Below are positions 41,712 to 51,021 of a DNA stretch of 64,000 nt, in pieces. Within the stretch, counting starts at the first letter, position 1. Each line of letters starts with the position of its first letter. The notes under the pieces were generated by a model that worked only from the letters and a program-made list of their open reading frames with translations, did no database searches and was not told the origin of the DNA. The stretch is from assembly GCF_003386285.1 (NCBI RefSeq), contig NZ_QPNC01000019.1:310001-374000 (forward strand), read 5' to 3'. The DNA comes from Nocardiopsis sp. FIRDI 009 (lineage in GTDB: Bacteria; Actinomycetota; Actinomycetes; Streptosporangiales; Streptosporangiaceae). A program made the translations under genes and the position numbers.

Positions 41712-41853
41712 TTATCACAGGGAAACCAAACTCCACCACGGGGGTGGATCACACCGGGGCGGAGCGCGACCGCTCCGATTCCGGACCCACCGGAGCGGTC
41801 GGACCGGTACCCTCCAAACGTTCGGACGGTGAGTGACGTGCGGGAGGTGCCCG

Positions 41854-42816
41854 GTGGCCGACACCTGGACCGCGATCGACTTCGAGACCGCCAACCAGGA
41901 CCGGGGCAGCGTCTGCGCGGTCGGGCTCGTGCGGGTGGTCGACGGCGAGCCGGTGGAGCGCCACTCCACCCTGATCCGCCCGCCCGACCCCGTCGGCCAC
42001 TTCTCCCACCACAACGTCGCCGTCCACGGCATCACCGCGACCGACGTCGCCGACGCCCCGGCCTGGGAGGCCGTCTGGCGGCGCATCCTCGACTTCGCCG
42101 ACGGCGGCGCCCTGGTCGCGCACAACGCCCCCTTCGACATGGGGGTGGTGCGGCGCGCGTGCGCCCACACCGGTCTGGGGCACCCCGCGATCGACTACGC
42201 CTGCACGCTCGCGCTGTCCCGGCGCACCTGGCGCACCCTGGCCGACCACCGCCTGCCCACCGTGTGCGCGCACATCGGCCATCCGGTCACCCGCCACCAC
42301 CGCGCCGACGCCGACGCCGAGGCCGCCGCCCGCGTCATGATCGCGGCGATGGCCGAGCACGGCACCACGTCCCTGGGCGAGTTGTCCCGCGCCGCGGGGC
42401 TGCGTCTGGGGCGGCTGGACGCCGTGACGGACCCGCCCCCACCCGTCACCGCCCCCGCCGCCTCCGCGCCCGTCCAGGACCGGTTCGACCGGTGGCGGCG
42501 GGCCGCCGAGACTACCCTGCCCGAGGCCGCGGCCGACGCCGACCCCTCCGGCCCCCTGTACGGGCGCACCGTGTGCGTGTCCGGCGACCTGTCGGCCATG
42601 GACAAGCCCGAGGCGTGGCGACGCATCGCCGAGGCGGGTGGCCACCCCGCCAAGAACGTCACCCGGAAGACCGACGTGCTGGTGGTGGGCGACCACGCCG
42701 GGACCGGCAAGACCGCCAAGCAGGCGCGGGCCGAGACCTACCGCGAGCGCGGTCAGCGCATCGACATCATCACCGAGGCCGACCTGCTGGCCCGGCTCGG
42801 CATGGCCGGGGCCTGA
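41854..42816 (+). CDS. DEDD 3'-5' exonuclease fused to a BRCT domain
   Basis: Predicted 320-residue protein. Residues 1-165 are a DnaQ-like exonuclease: Exo I AIDFETAN (DxE), Exo II HNAPFDMG, Exo III with His and Asp in RHHRADADAEAA. This is the DEDDh set found in the pol III epsilon subunit. After a Pro/Ala-rich linker (about 190-240), the C-terminus (about 240-318) is a BRCT domain like that of NAD-dependent DNA ligase (GRTVCVSGDLSAMDKPEAWR, VTRKTDVLVVGD). It may work in DNA repair or replication editing. The GTG at 41854 follows GGGAGG at ideal distance. Confidence 0.9.
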   Translation: MADTWTAIDFETANQDRGSVCAVGLVRVVDGEPVERHSTLIRPPDPVGHFSHHNVAVHGITATDVADAPAWEAVWRRILDFADGGALVAHNAPFDMGVVRRACAHTGLGHPAIDYACTLALSRRTWRTLADHRLPTVCAHIGHPVTRHHRADADAEAAARVMIAAMAEHGTTSLGELSRAAGLRLGRLDAVTDPPPPVTAPAASAPVQDRFDRWRRAAETTLPEAAADADPSGPLYGRTVCVSGDLSAMDKPEAWRRIAEAGGHPAKNVTRKTDVLVVGDHAGTGKTAKQARAETYRERGQRIDIITEADLLARLGMAGA

Positions 42817-42831
42817 GGAGGGCCCGGCCCC

Positions 42832-43488
42832 TCACCGCGCCGACGCGCCGGGGGCGGGCGCCAGGTCGGTCACCTGCCGCAGGAGGGCCTCGGTGGCCCA
42901 CGCGCGCCAACGGTCGACGCTCCAGCCGCACTGGACAGTGTGCAGCGTGAACACCTCGGGGCTGAGCAGTGCCAAGGCGGTGTCGGCGGCCTCCTGCGCG
43001 GTCAGCCCCGGGCGCAGCGCCCCGCGTTCGGCGAGGCGTTCGGCGAAGGCGCGCTGCACCGCCCTGCGCTGGCCGACGTTGGTCCGCCACAGTGCGCGAA
43101 GGTCGTCGTCGGAGTCGGCCGCGCCGCGCAGGACCTCGGCCAGCGGGGCCACCCGTTCCATGACCGCGGTGGCCCCGGCCACCTGGAGCCGGATCTGCTC
43201 GGCGGCGTCGGGTGCGGACAGCGCCTCGCGCGCCCAGGGGCGGTCCAGGGTGGCCACGGGTTCGGCGTCCCCGGCCACGGCCTGGTCCAGGGCCTCCTTC
43301 AGGACCGCCGCCTTGGTGCCGAAGGCGTTGTAGACGGTCTGGGCGGCCACCCCCGCCTCCTTGGCCACACTCTGGATGCTGGTGGCCGCGTAACCCCTCG
43401 TGGTGAACAGCCGGGTCGCGGCCTCGGCGACGCGGGCGCGGGTCGCGCGGGTCCGGGCGAGGCGCCCGTCGGTGCCGTGTGTGCTCAT
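42832..43488 (-). CDS. TetR-family transcriptional regulator
   Basis: Predicted 218-residue repressor. Residues about 15-60 are the TetR HTH (ATRLFTTRGYAATSIQSVAK, GVAAQTVYNAFGTKAAVLKE). The C-terminal ligand domain is unlike well-known drug sensors. It is divergent from the saccharopine-dehydrogenase-like gene 111 bp away, with inverted repeats between them, so that gene is the likely target. The ATG at 43486-43488 or one three codons earlier could be used. Confidence 0.9.
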   Translation of the reverse strand: MSTHGTDGRLARTRATRARVAEAATRLFTTRGYAATSIQSVAKEAGVAAQTVYNAFGTKAAVLKEALDQAVAGDAEPVATLDRPWAREALSAPDAAEQIRLQVAGATAVMERVAPLAEVLRGAADSDDDLRALWRTNVGQRRAVQRAFAERLAERGALRPGLTAQEAADTALALLSPEVFTLHTVQCGWSVDRWRAWATEALLRQVTDLAPAPGASAR

Positions 43489-43509
43489 GGCCACCATCCT
43501 ACGAGTTGA

Positions 43510-43551
43510 CTGTAGTGGCGCTCCACTTATCTTATTAGATCATAACTACAG
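43510..43551. promoter_or_regulatory. Inverted repeats between the TetR gene and its divergent neighbour
   Basis: AGTGGCG-CTCCACT (43514-43527) is a 14-bp near-palindrome, and CTGTAGT (43510-43516) pairs exactly with ACTACAG (43545-43551). This low-GC island is the likely promoter and TetR operator. Confidence 0.55.
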
Positions 43552-43599
43552 AAACTTTCGGCGTCGCCGAGGAGCGACACCGGGACGGAAGGGGCGGAC

Positions 43600-44550
43600 A
43601 TGCGGGTTCTGGTACTGGGTGGCTACGGAGCTGTGGGATCCCTGGTCATTGAACGGCTGCGCGCGTGGGGTCACACCTGTTGGAGCGCGGGCCGCGACCC
43701 CCGGCGCGCTGACCGCGTCGTGGACGCCGGCTCCCCGGAGACGGGCGGGTTCCGGGAGGCGGTGGAGGACGCGGACGTGGTGGTCAACACCTCCGGAGCC
43801 GAGGACCCGGCCCTGGTCGCCATCGCCGCCCAGCGGGGTGCGGCCTTCGTCGACGCCACCGCCACCCACACCTACGTGGCGGCCGTGGAACGGCTGTCCC
43901 CACGCGCACCGGTCCTGCTCAACGTCGGACTCGCGCCCGGCCTGACCAACCTGCTCGCCGCCGACCTGCACACCCGCGCTCCGGGCGGCGCTCCGATCGA
44001 CCTGGCCGTCGTCCTGGGCGCCGGTGAGGAACACGGGGCGGCGGGCGCGGCGTGGGCGTTCGGCCTGCTGGGCCGTTCCTTCCCCGACCCGGCCACCCGC
44101 ACACCGGTGCGCAACTACACGCGCCCGTCGGTGTTCACCCTGCCCGGCCAGGGTCGGCGGCGTCTGTACCGGGCCGACTTCAGCGACCAGCACGTCCTCA
44201 CCCGCGACCTCGGCCGACCGGTGCGCACCCACTTCGGCGTGGACTCCGCGCCCCTGACCGTCGCCCTGGCCGCTCTCACCCGGCTGCCCGGCGCCCGCCG
44301 CCTGCCCACCGGATTCCACCTGCCCGGCTCGGAGACCTGGACGGTCCTCGCGCGCGCCGGGGAGCGCGTGCGCTGGGCGCGCGGGCACGGTCAGTCTCGG
44401 GCCACCGCCGCCCTGGCCGCCTGGGCCGTCACACTGACGGACGGCCTGGAGGCGGGGGTGCACCACCTGCACGGGGTGGCCGCGCTGGCGGATCTGCCCG
44501 AGGACCTGCCGCTGACCCTGGGCGAGACGGTCCGCCCGGGCGTCCGCTGA
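43600..44550 (+). CDS. Saccharopine dehydrogenase-like NAD(P)-binding protein
   Basis: Predicted 316-residue protein. GGYGAVGSLVIERL (residues about 7-20) is a Rossmann motif, VVVNTSGAEDPALV and ATATHTYVAAVE are like those of saccharopine dehydrogenase/reductase-family proteins, and NVGLAPGLTNLLA is a highly conserved segment in this group. Substrate unknown; these are often annotated only by fold. It is divergent from a TetR regulator and probably controlled by it. GC-rich coding without anomalies. Confidence 0.8.
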   Translation: MRVLVLGGYGAVGSLVIERLRAWGHTCWSAGRDPRRADRVVDAGSPETGGFREAVEDADVVVNTSGAEDPALVAIAAQRGAAFVDATATHTYVAAVERLSPRAPVLLNVGLAPGLTNLLAADLHTRAPGGAPIDLAVVLGAGEEHGAAGAAWAFGLLGRSFPDPATRTPVRNYTRPSVFTLPGQGRRRLYRADFSDQHVLTRDLGRPVRTHFGVDSAPLTVALAALTRLPGARRLPTGFHLPGSETWTVLARAGERVRWARGHGQSRATAALAAWAVTLTDGLEAGVHHLHGVAALADLPEDLPLTLGETVRPGVR

Positions 44551-44568
44551 CCCGGATCTCCCCCCGGA

Positions 44569-44583
44569 GTCGGGTGACCCGAC
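44569..44583. terminator. Short hairpin between convergent genes
   Basis: GTCGGGT-G-ACCCGAC, seven perfect base pairs, extended by CCGG/CCGG with a bulge, 18 bp past the plus-strand stop. Confidence 0.45.
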
Positions 44584-44595
44584 CGGGCACGCGGC

Positions 44596-45552
44596 TCAGG
44601 CCGGGGAGTACCGTTCCGCGCGGGCGCTCGCGGCCCCGGCCGCGTCCTCGGCGACCAGGTCGGCGTTGACGTCGGTGGCGGCCGTGACCCCGGCCCCCTC
44701 GGCGGCGGCGACCATCGCCGCCAGGTCGCTGGTGTTGCCCGCCGCCCAGACCCCCGGGAGGCCGGTCCGTCCCATCGGCCCCGCGGCGACGAACGCCCCC
44801 GTCGGATGTTCGGTGAGCGTTCCGCCGAGCTGTTCGTACAGGTCCGAGCGGGCGCTGAAGCGGGGGGTGACGGTCACCGCGTCCACCGGGAACTCGTGCC
44901 CGTCAGCGAGGACGACCGCCCGCAGCACGCCGCGGTCGACGCGCAGCATCCGCACCGCGCCGTCCACGACCCTGATGTCCAGCGCGGCCAAATGCTCCCA
45001 CGCCTCGTCGTCCGGGTCGGGCATGGTGTGGACGAAGAGGGTGACGTCCTGGCTGAGTTGCCGGAACATCAGGGCCTGGTGGACGCTGGTGGGACCGGTG
45101 CCCAGCACGCCGATCCGCTGTCCACGCACCTCCCAGCCGTGGCAGTAGGCGCAGTGCAGGACGCTTCGGCCCCACAGTTCCCGCACCCCCGGGACGGCGG
45201 GGAGTTCGTCGACGAGTCCCGTCGCGAGCAGGAGCCGCCGCGCCCGCACGGTCGGGCCCACGGCCAGGTCCACCTCGAAGACCCCGCCCCGGCGGCGCGC
45301 GGCCACGGCCCGGTCCTCGTGGACCCTCGCCCCGTACCGTTCGGCCTCCGCGCGGCCCGCGGCGAGCAGGTCGCGCGGGACGACGCCGTCCAGGCCCAGG
45401 ACGTTGTGCGCATCCTCGGCCGGGGCGTTGCGCGGTTCACCGTCGTCCACGACGACCACCGACCGCAGCGACCGCGCCAGTGTGACGGCCGCGCTCAACC
45501 CCGCCGGGCCGCCTCCGATGACCGCCACGTCCACGTTCTGTTCCGTGTTCAC
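44596..45552 (-). CDS. Thioredoxin-reductase-like FAD/NAD(P)H oxidoreductase
   Basis: Predicted 318-residue flavoprotein of the TrxB-like family. VIGGGPAGLSAAVTLAR is the FAD motif, CAYCHGWE holds the CxxC pair with the sequence usual in the actinobacterial paralogue group, and GVLGTGPTSVHQALMF is the NAD(P)H motif (GxGxxx replaces GxGxxA). WAAGNTSDLAAMVAAAEGAG closes the FAD domain. Its redox partner is unknown, as no thioredoxin gene is adjacent. GTG start at 45550-45552 lies after GGGAGGGA. Confidence 0.88.
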   Translation of the reverse strand: MNTEQNVDVAVIGGGPAGLSAAVTLARSLRSVVVVDDGEPRNAPAEDAHNVLGLDGVVPRDLLAAGRAEAERYGARVHEDRAVAARRRGGVFEVDLAVGPTVRARRLLLATGLVDELPAVPGVRELWGRSVLHCAYCHGWEVRGQRIGVLGTGPTSVHQALMFRQLSQDVTLFVHTMPDPDDEAWEHLAALDIRVVDGAVRMLRVDRGVLRAVVLADGHEFPVDAVTVTPRFSARSDLYEQLGGTLTEHPTGAFVAAGPMGRTGLPGVWAAGNTSDLAAMVAAAEGAGVTAATDVNADLVAEDAAGAASARAERYSPA

Positions 45553-45773
45553 TGTGACATCCCTCCCCGTTGTGTGGTCCGGCCCCGCTCGGGATGGTTT
45601 CGGCGGGGTCGGGTCGCGGCGGTCGGAGGACGGACTCGGGGGAACCGTCCGGCAGGAGGCGGTCCGGTGCGGGCGACGTCGTCCGCGTCCAGCCGGTCGG
45701 CGAGCGCCCACCCGCGCGCCACCGACGACTCCTGACGCCGGTGGCGCACCCGGGCGCGAGGCCGCTGCCCCGG

Positions 45774-46910
45774 TCAGCCGCGGCTCCCGTAGCGCAGGAT
45801 GGCGCCGATGTCCGTGCTGGGCTCGCCGTTCTCGCGCAGTTCGGTGAACCCGGAGTCGGACATCACCGCCGACCGCAGCATCAGCGCGCTGGCCGGGGCC
45901 CGGAAGGCGGTGTTGGGGTCGTCCATGTCGTTGCTGTGCACCCCCACCAGGATCGGTTCGCTCGGCGAACCCCACAGCTGCGGTTCGCGGTCGCGGTCGG
46001 CCCCCACCAGAAGGGTGCGCACCCGCGCCTCCGACAGCATCGGCAGCGTGGGCTCGGTGCCCGCCACGGCCTGGTCGTGGGCGAGTTTGCGGTAGTACTC
46101 CGCGGCCACGTGCTCCTGACCCTGCTCGACGAACTCGCGCAGAGCCTCGGCGGCCGCCTCGTGCAGGCGCTCCTCGGCGTCGGGACCGCCGCGCCCGCCC
46201 GCGACCAGCAGGATCGGCGTGTCGAGCCTGCGCTCGGCCAGGTTGTCGCGCAGGTAGGCGATCGCCTCGGGGTCACCGCCGACGAAGATCACCTCCGCGT
46301 CGACCTCCGCGACCGCGTCCCGGACGTGCTCGGCGACCTTGGCGGTGTTCTCCCGCCACAGGTCCTGGGCGACCTGCTTGCCGGGGAAGCGCCCGTTGTA
46401 GCCGCCCAGGTTGCCGGGGCCTCCCCGGCTCATGACGTCGATGCCGTGCAGATCCTTGCCGGTCAGGTCGCGGTCCGCCGCGGGCCTGCGGGACGGGGTG
46501 GCGGGGTAGGCGGTCACGTGCGCGTTGACGCGGTCCAGCGCCACCAGGACGTAGGGCAGGTGGCGGCCCCGGTCGATGGCCACGGGCAGCACGTCGGGGA
46601 TCGGCAGCCACGTGGCGCGGTCCTGCCTGGGGGGTTCGGTGAGCGTGTGCGTGGCCAGGAGCTGACCGTCGGAGGCGAACAGGGACTGGCCGTGCGTACC
46701 GAACGCCCGCGAGTCCCCCTCGCCGACGGCCTCCTCCAGGGCGTTGAGCGTGGCCTCGTCGGTGCCCAGGGAGGCCAGCTCCTCGCGCAGGTGGCGCCAG
46801 CGCAGCTCGATTTCCTTGTCGGCGTCCCTGGTGCTGCGGCTGGTGTCCAGGTGCACCGAGGCCACCGGAGTGTCGCTTTCGTACAGAGGACGCAGAAAAC
46901 CAAGGTCCAT
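45774..46910 (-). CDS. Vms1/baeRF-family (Rv2629-like) release-factor-fold protein
   Basis: Predicted 378-residue protein of the bacterial archaeo-eukaryotic release factor family (baeRF2, e.g. Rv2629 of M. tuberculosis). LYESDTPVASVHLDTSR at the start, LLATHTLTEPPRQD, WLPIPDVLPVAIDRGRHLPY, and a GGYNGR-containing catalytic-loop region (LGGYNGRFPGKQV) support this; the latter resembles the GGQ-type loop of Vms1/eRF1 relatives but is altered. Family members act in ribosome rescue or stress. Single gene, followed by 220 bp with no gene. Confidence 0.82.
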   Translation of the reverse strand: MDLGFLRPLYESDTPVASVHLDTSRSTRDADKEIELRWRHLREELASLGTDEATLNALEEAVGEGDSRAFGTHGQSLFASDGQLLATHTLTEPPRQDRATWLPIPDVLPVAIDRGRHLPYVLVALDRVNAHVTAYPATPSRRPAADRDLTGKDLHGIDVMSRGGPGNLGGYNGRFPGKQVAQDLWRENTAKVAEHVRDAVAEVDAEVIFVGGDPEAIAYLRDNLAERRLDTPILLVAGGRGGPDAEERLHEAAAEALREFVEQGQEHVAAEYYRKLAHDQAVAGTEPTLPMLSEARVRTLLVGADRDREPQLWGSPSEPILVGVHSNDMDDPNTAFRAPASALMLRSAVMSDSGFTELRENGEPSTDIGAILRYGSRG

Positions 46911-47182
46911 GTGTCCGCGGAGCGTGTGTTCCCCGCCCCGCTCACCTCCTTCTCAGGGTCGGCCGTCAGGCCATCCTGGTTTCCATGGTGCGCGCCCGCG
47001 GGGGTCGGCACGTCGGACCAGACGCGCTTCTTGCCCAACGATGTCCTGGGCTTGCCCGAGCCAAGAGGCGCGGCGACGGGTCCGTGGAGCCCGAACGGAC
47101 CTGACCGGAACCGACCCGGGACTGTCGGGTCCGAACGGTGCCGCCACTCCTAACGTTGGCGGTGGAAAAGGGAGGTGGGACC

Positions 47183-48055
47183 GTGTTGGAACGGCTGAAC
47201 CGGGCTCTGGAGCGGATCGAGGACGACCTCGGCGGCGAGGTGGACGTGGCGGCGGTGGCGCGTGAGGCGCTCACCACCGAGCACCACTTCCGGCGGATGT
47301 TCTCGGCGCTGGCCGGAATGCCGTTGTCGGAGTACGTGCGGCGGCGCCGCCTGACGCTGGCCGGGGCCGAGGTGCTCGACGGGCGGCGCACCCTGCTGGA
47401 GGTCGCGGTACGCCACGGCTACGGGTCGGCGGAGGCGTTCACCCGGGCCTTCCGCGCCCTGCACGGGGTGAGTCCGGGCCAGGCCCGGCGCGCTGGAGCG
47501 GTCCTGCGCTCCCAACCCCGACTGATGTTTCGCCTGACCGTCGAAGGGAGCGAGGACATGCGTTATCGCGTCGTGGACAAGGAGGCGTTCCGCCTGGTGG
47601 GCCACAGGGCGCGCGTGCCGCTGGTGCACGAGGGGCCGAACCCGGCCATCGAGGGGTTCGTCCGGGGACTGGGCGCGAAGGAGCACGCCCGGCTCGCGCG
47701 GATGAGCGACCAGGAGCCCGAGGGGCTGCTCTCGGTGACCGACGACATCGACCCCGACCGCGGGGAGGGCAGCGAACTGGACTACTACCGGGCCGTCGCC
47801 ACGACCGCCCCCGCCCCCGAGGGCATGGACACGCTGGAGGTGTCGGCCAGGACGTGGGCGGTCTTCCCGTTCGAGGCCGCCGCCGACGAGATGCCCGAGG
47901 CCGTGCAGCGGTTGTGGGCCGACGCCTACGCGCAGTGGTTCCCGTCGAACCCGGCCTACCGGACGGTCGCGGGACCCGAGATCCTGCGGGTGGAGTACGC
48001 CGCGGACGGCAGCGGGGCCGAGGGTGAGCTCTGGGTGCCGGTGGAGCGGGCCTGA
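47183..48055 (+). CDS. AraC-family regulator with GyrI-like effector domain
   Basis: Predicted 290-residue regulator. Residues 1-105 are an AraC two-HTH DNA-binding domain (LTTEHHFRRMFSALAGMPLS, then HGYGSAEAFTRAFRALHGVS). Residues about 130-290 are a GyrI-like/Bac_rhamnosid-type small-molecule domain (FRLVGHRARV, WAVFPFEAAADEMPEAVQRL). SoxS/Rob-like combinations of this kind usually sense drugs or dyes. The GTG at 47183 follows GGGAGGTGG, better than an upstream ATG at 47138. It converges with an MFS transporter across a strong terminator. Confidence 0.88.
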   Translation: MLERLNRALERIEDDLGGEVDVAAVAREALTTEHHFRRMFSALAGMPLSEYVRRRRLTLAGAEVLDGRRTLLEVAVRHGYGSAEAFTRAFRALHGVSPGQARRAGAVLRSQPRLMFRLTVEGSEDMRYRVVDKEAFRLVGHRARVPLVHEGPNPAIEGFVRGLGAKEHARLARMSDQEPEGLLSVTDDIDPDRGEGSELDYYRAVATTAPAPEGMDTLEVSARTWAVFPFEAAADEMPEAVQRLWADAYAQWFPSNPAYRTVAGPEILRVEYAADGSGAEGELWVPVERA

Positions 48056-48061
48056 GCACGC

Positions 48062-48090
48062 GGGGCGCCGTCCGGAGGGGACGGCGCCCC
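48062..48090. terminator. Bidirectional terminator, 12-bp stem
   Basis: Arms 48062-48073 and 48079-48090 are exact complements with a five-base loop, between the convergent AraC and MFS genes. Confidence 0.9.
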
Positions 48091-48113
48091 GCCGGTGGGC
48101 CCGCGTTCGGGGG

Positions 48114-49415
48114 TCAGTCCCCGGCCCCGGCCAGGGCGCGTTCGATGGCGGCGGTGGTCAGGTGGCGGGCCGCCACCACCACGAGCGCGAAGCTGAGCGC
48201 CCCCGACACCAGGAAGGGCGCTGACAGCGCCGCCGTGCGCCCCACCATCCCTTCGAGGGCCGCCGCGACGCCGCCGCCCAACGCCATCCCGATCGGGGCG
48301 GCGCCCCACCCCAGGGTGCGGTAGGCCGACAGCACACGGGAGAGCAGCCGGTCGGGGATGACGCGCTGACGCAGCGACAGGGTGAGCACGTTCCACCACA
48401 CGACGGTGAACCCGACCATGACCCACAGCACCGCGAACAGCGCCACGTCGGGAAACACCGCGACGGCGGTGTAGGCCGCGCCCTGGACGGCCAGGGCCAG
48501 GGCGAGCGTGGCGCCGGGCGGCACGCGCGGGATCAGCCACGGTACGAACTGGGCTCCGACGATCATCCCGGCGGCCGTGGCGGTGAGCAGCAGCCCGTAC
48601 CCGCGCGGCCCCAAGCCCAGTACGTCTTGGGCGAACAGCACCAGGATCGCGCTGTTCATCGTCCCCGCCAGGTTGGACAGCGCCAGAACCAGGGCCAGGG
48701 TGCGCAGGAGCCGGTGCCGCCACAGCCACACCACCCCCTCCACCAGCATCACGCGCATCGGGGGGTGCTCCTCCCCCTCCGCGACCCCGAACCGGCGCGG
48801 ACCGCCGCGCAGGGTGAGCAGCACCAGCACGGCGCACGCCACGAGCGCGGCCTGCGCACCGAACGCCCACGCCACGGACACCGCGACCAGGAGCCCGGCC
48901 ACCGGGGCGCCCACGAACCGGCTCGCGACCTCCCCGACGCTGAACAGGGTGCCGTTGGCGCGCTCCAGACGCTCACGCGGCACGACCGACGGCAGCAGCG
49001 CCTGGGCCGTGTTGTCGAACAGCACCTCGCACACCCCGACCAGCAGCGCCGCCGCCACCACGGCCCCCACCCCGGCCGTGTCCGTCGCCACCAGCACGGT
49101 CAGGGTGGCCAGGACCATCGCCTTGCCGCCGCCGGAGAGCGCCATCAGGCGCCGCCGGTCCACCCGGTCCCCCACGACCCCCGCGACCAGCGCCATGAGC
49201 AGCCACGGCAGCCGGGTGGCCGCACCGACCGCGGACACCACCAGGGGGTCGTCGGTCAGAGTGGAGGCGTACCAGGGCAGGGCGACCAGCGCGACGCCGT
49301 CGCCGAGGTTGCCCAGGGCGCTGGCGCACAACAGCCGCCAGTAGTCGCCGCCCAGCCGTTCACGTTCGGGGGCGGGGCGGACTCGGGACCGTTCCTCGTC
49401 GTCGGCCGCGGTCAC
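48114..49415 (-). CDS. MFS exporter (DHA-type, MFS_3/enterobactin-exporter-like)
   Basis: Predicted 433-residue membrane transporter with about 12 helices. SALGNLGDGVALVALPWYAS begins helix 1, AGVVGDRVDRRRLMALSGG is the loop 2-3 signature (GxxxDRxxRR), and a central cytoplasmic loop carries GVAEGEEHPPMR. It probably exports a drug-like or small hydrophobic compound. GTG start at 49413-49415. It converges with the AraC regulator at 47183. Confidence 0.85.
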   Translation of the reverse strand: MTAADDEERSRVRPAPERERLGGDYWRLLCASALGNLGDGVALVALPWYASTLTDDPLVVSAVGAATRLPWLLMALVAGVVGDRVDRRRLMALSGGGKAMVLATLTVLVATDTAGVGAVVAAALLVGVCEVLFDNTAQALLPSVVPRERLERANGTLFSVGEVASRFVGAPVAGLLVAVSVAWAFGAQAALVACAVLVLLTLRGGPRRFGVAEGEEHPPMRVMLVEGVVWLWRHRLLRTLALVLALSNLAGTMNSAILVLFAQDVLGLGPRGYGLLLTATAAGMIVGAQFVPWLIPRVPPGATLALALAVQGAAYTAVAVFPDVALFAVLWVMVGFTVVWWNVLTLSLRQRVIPDRLLSRVLSAYRTLGWGAAPIGMALGGGVAAALEGMVGRTAALSAPFLVSGALSFALVVVAARHLTTAAIERALAGAGD

Positions 49416-49614
49416 GGGGGCCTTTCAGATCGGGGGTGGGAAGGCCCACTATGACACGGGGCGGGCCCGGTTGCCCCGGGTTCCGTCACCCGCGGAACGG
49501 ACCAGGTCGGTTCGGTCGCGCGGTGTGACCGCGGAGACACGATCGTGACGTGTGTCCCGGGTCACGCTTCGGTATGAACCGACCACCCGTTCCCCCCACC
49601 GCATAAGGACGACG

Positions 49615-50973
49615 ATGTCCACGACCACCCCCTCGGCGCCGCGTTCACCGTGGCGCCGCTACCTCGACATCCCCCTCATCTGGAAGATGGCCGTCGCCCT
49701 GGCCGGGGGCGTGGCCTTCGGCCTGGCCACCAACCTGCTGGGCTGGCAGGACTGGGCCCTGCCCGTCCTGGAGCCCCTCGGCGAACTCTTCCTGCGCCTG
49801 CTGAGGATGCTGATCCTCCCGCTGATCATCACCACCCTGATCGCGGGCGTGGCCGCGCTCTCCCCCCAGCGCCTGGGCCGTATCGGCCTCAAGGTCCTAG
49901 CGTTCTACCTGGTCACGTCGGCGCTGGCGATGACGGTCGGGGTGGCGCTGGCTCTGGCGGTCTCCCCCGGGGCCGGGCTCGACGTCCCCGAACGGGGGCA
50001 GGAGGAGCCCGAACCGACACCCGTGACCGAGGTCCTGCTCGACATCGTCCCCGCCGACCCGTTCCAGGCCCTGGCCGAGGGCAACGTCCTGGCCGTGATG
50101 TTCGGCGCTGTCGTGGCGGGGCTGGCCCTGGCCTTCATGCTCGGCAGCGCGGACGACCGCGTGCGGGAGTCGGGGGTTCTGCTCAAGCGCGTCGTGGACG
50201 GCGCGGTCGAGCTGGTCTTCAAGGTCGTGCGCGGCGTCCTGGAGTACGCACCGGTCGGCGTGTTCGCGCTGATCGCCGCCGTGCTGGCCGAGACCGGCAC
50301 CGACGTGATCGTGCCCCTGCTGCGGCTCACGGCCGTCGTCTACGGGGCGATCCTCGTCCAGATCATCGCCTACGTCCTCATCCTGGCGCTGTTCCGGGCG
50401 CCGCTGGGACGATTCCTCGCGGCGGCCAAGGACCCGATGCTGACCGCCTTCGTCACCCGCTCCAGCAGCGGAACCCTCCCGGTCACCACCCAGGCGGCCC
50501 GGAGGATGGGGGTGCGCGAGGGCGTCTACGGGTTCAGCCTCCCGCTGGGCGCCACCATCAACATGGACGGCACCGCGATCTACGTGGGCGCGGCCACCGT
50601 CTTCGTCGCCGACATCGCCGGGGTCCAGCTCACCCTCGGACAACTGTTCACGGTCGTGCTGGTGGGTGTGCTGGCCTCGATCGGCACGGCCGGGGTCCCC
50701 GGGGCCGGACTGGTCATGCTGTCACTGGCGGTGAGTTCGGTGGGGCTGCCCCTGGCCCCGGTCGGCTGGGTCGCCGGGATCGACGCGATCCTGGACATGG
50801 GCCGCACGATGTGCAACGTCACCGGTGACCTGACCGCCACCAGGGTCGTGGCGGGGACGGAACGGGGGATGCTGGGCGACCCCGATCGCCCCGACGAGCC
50901 CCCGACTGGCGCCGACGGCGGATCGGTCCGCGACGGCTCGGGCGACCCCGGTGTCGCGCCCGGCCAGGGCTGA
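49615..50973 (+). CDS. Dicarboxylate/amino acid:cation symporter (DAACS)
   Basis: Predicted 452-residue sodium- or proton-coupled transporter of the GltP/DctA family. SSSGTLPVTTQ (the serine-rich HP1 loop), LPLGATINMDGTAIY (NMDGT substrate/Na motif) and GTAGVPGAGLVML (HP2) are all present, as is DMGRTMCNVTGD in the last helix. The ligand is likely glutamate, aspartate or a C4-dicarboxylate. ATG 49615 follows TAAGGA. The C-terminal 30 residues are polar and Pro/Gly/Asp-rich, an unstructured tail not usual for the family. Confidence 0.93.
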   Translation: MSTTTPSAPRSPWRRYLDIPLIWKMAVALAGGVAFGLATNLLGWQDWALPVLEPLGELFLRLLRMLILPLIITTLIAGVAALSPQRLGRIGLKVLAFYLVTSALAMTVGVALALAVSPGAGLDVPERGQEEPEPTPVTEVLLDIVPADPFQALAEGNVLAVMFGAVVAGLALAFMLGSADDRVRESGVLLKRVVDGAVELVFKVVRGVLEYAPVGVFALIAAVLAETGTDVIVPLLRLTAVVYGAILVQIIAYVLILALFRAPLGRFLAAAKDPMLTAFVTRSSSGTLPVTTQAARRMGVREGVYGFSLPLGATINMDGTAIYVGAATVFVADIAGVQLTLGQLFTVVLVGVLASIGTAGVPGAGLVMLSLAVSSVGLPLAPVGWVAGIDAILDMGRTMCNVTGDLTATRVVAGTERGMLGDPDRPDEPPTGADGGSVRDGSGDPGVAPGQG

Positions 50974-51021
50974 CATCCGCGGGAGCGGCCCGCCGGGGCC
51001 CGGGAGCGGGTCGGACGCCGC

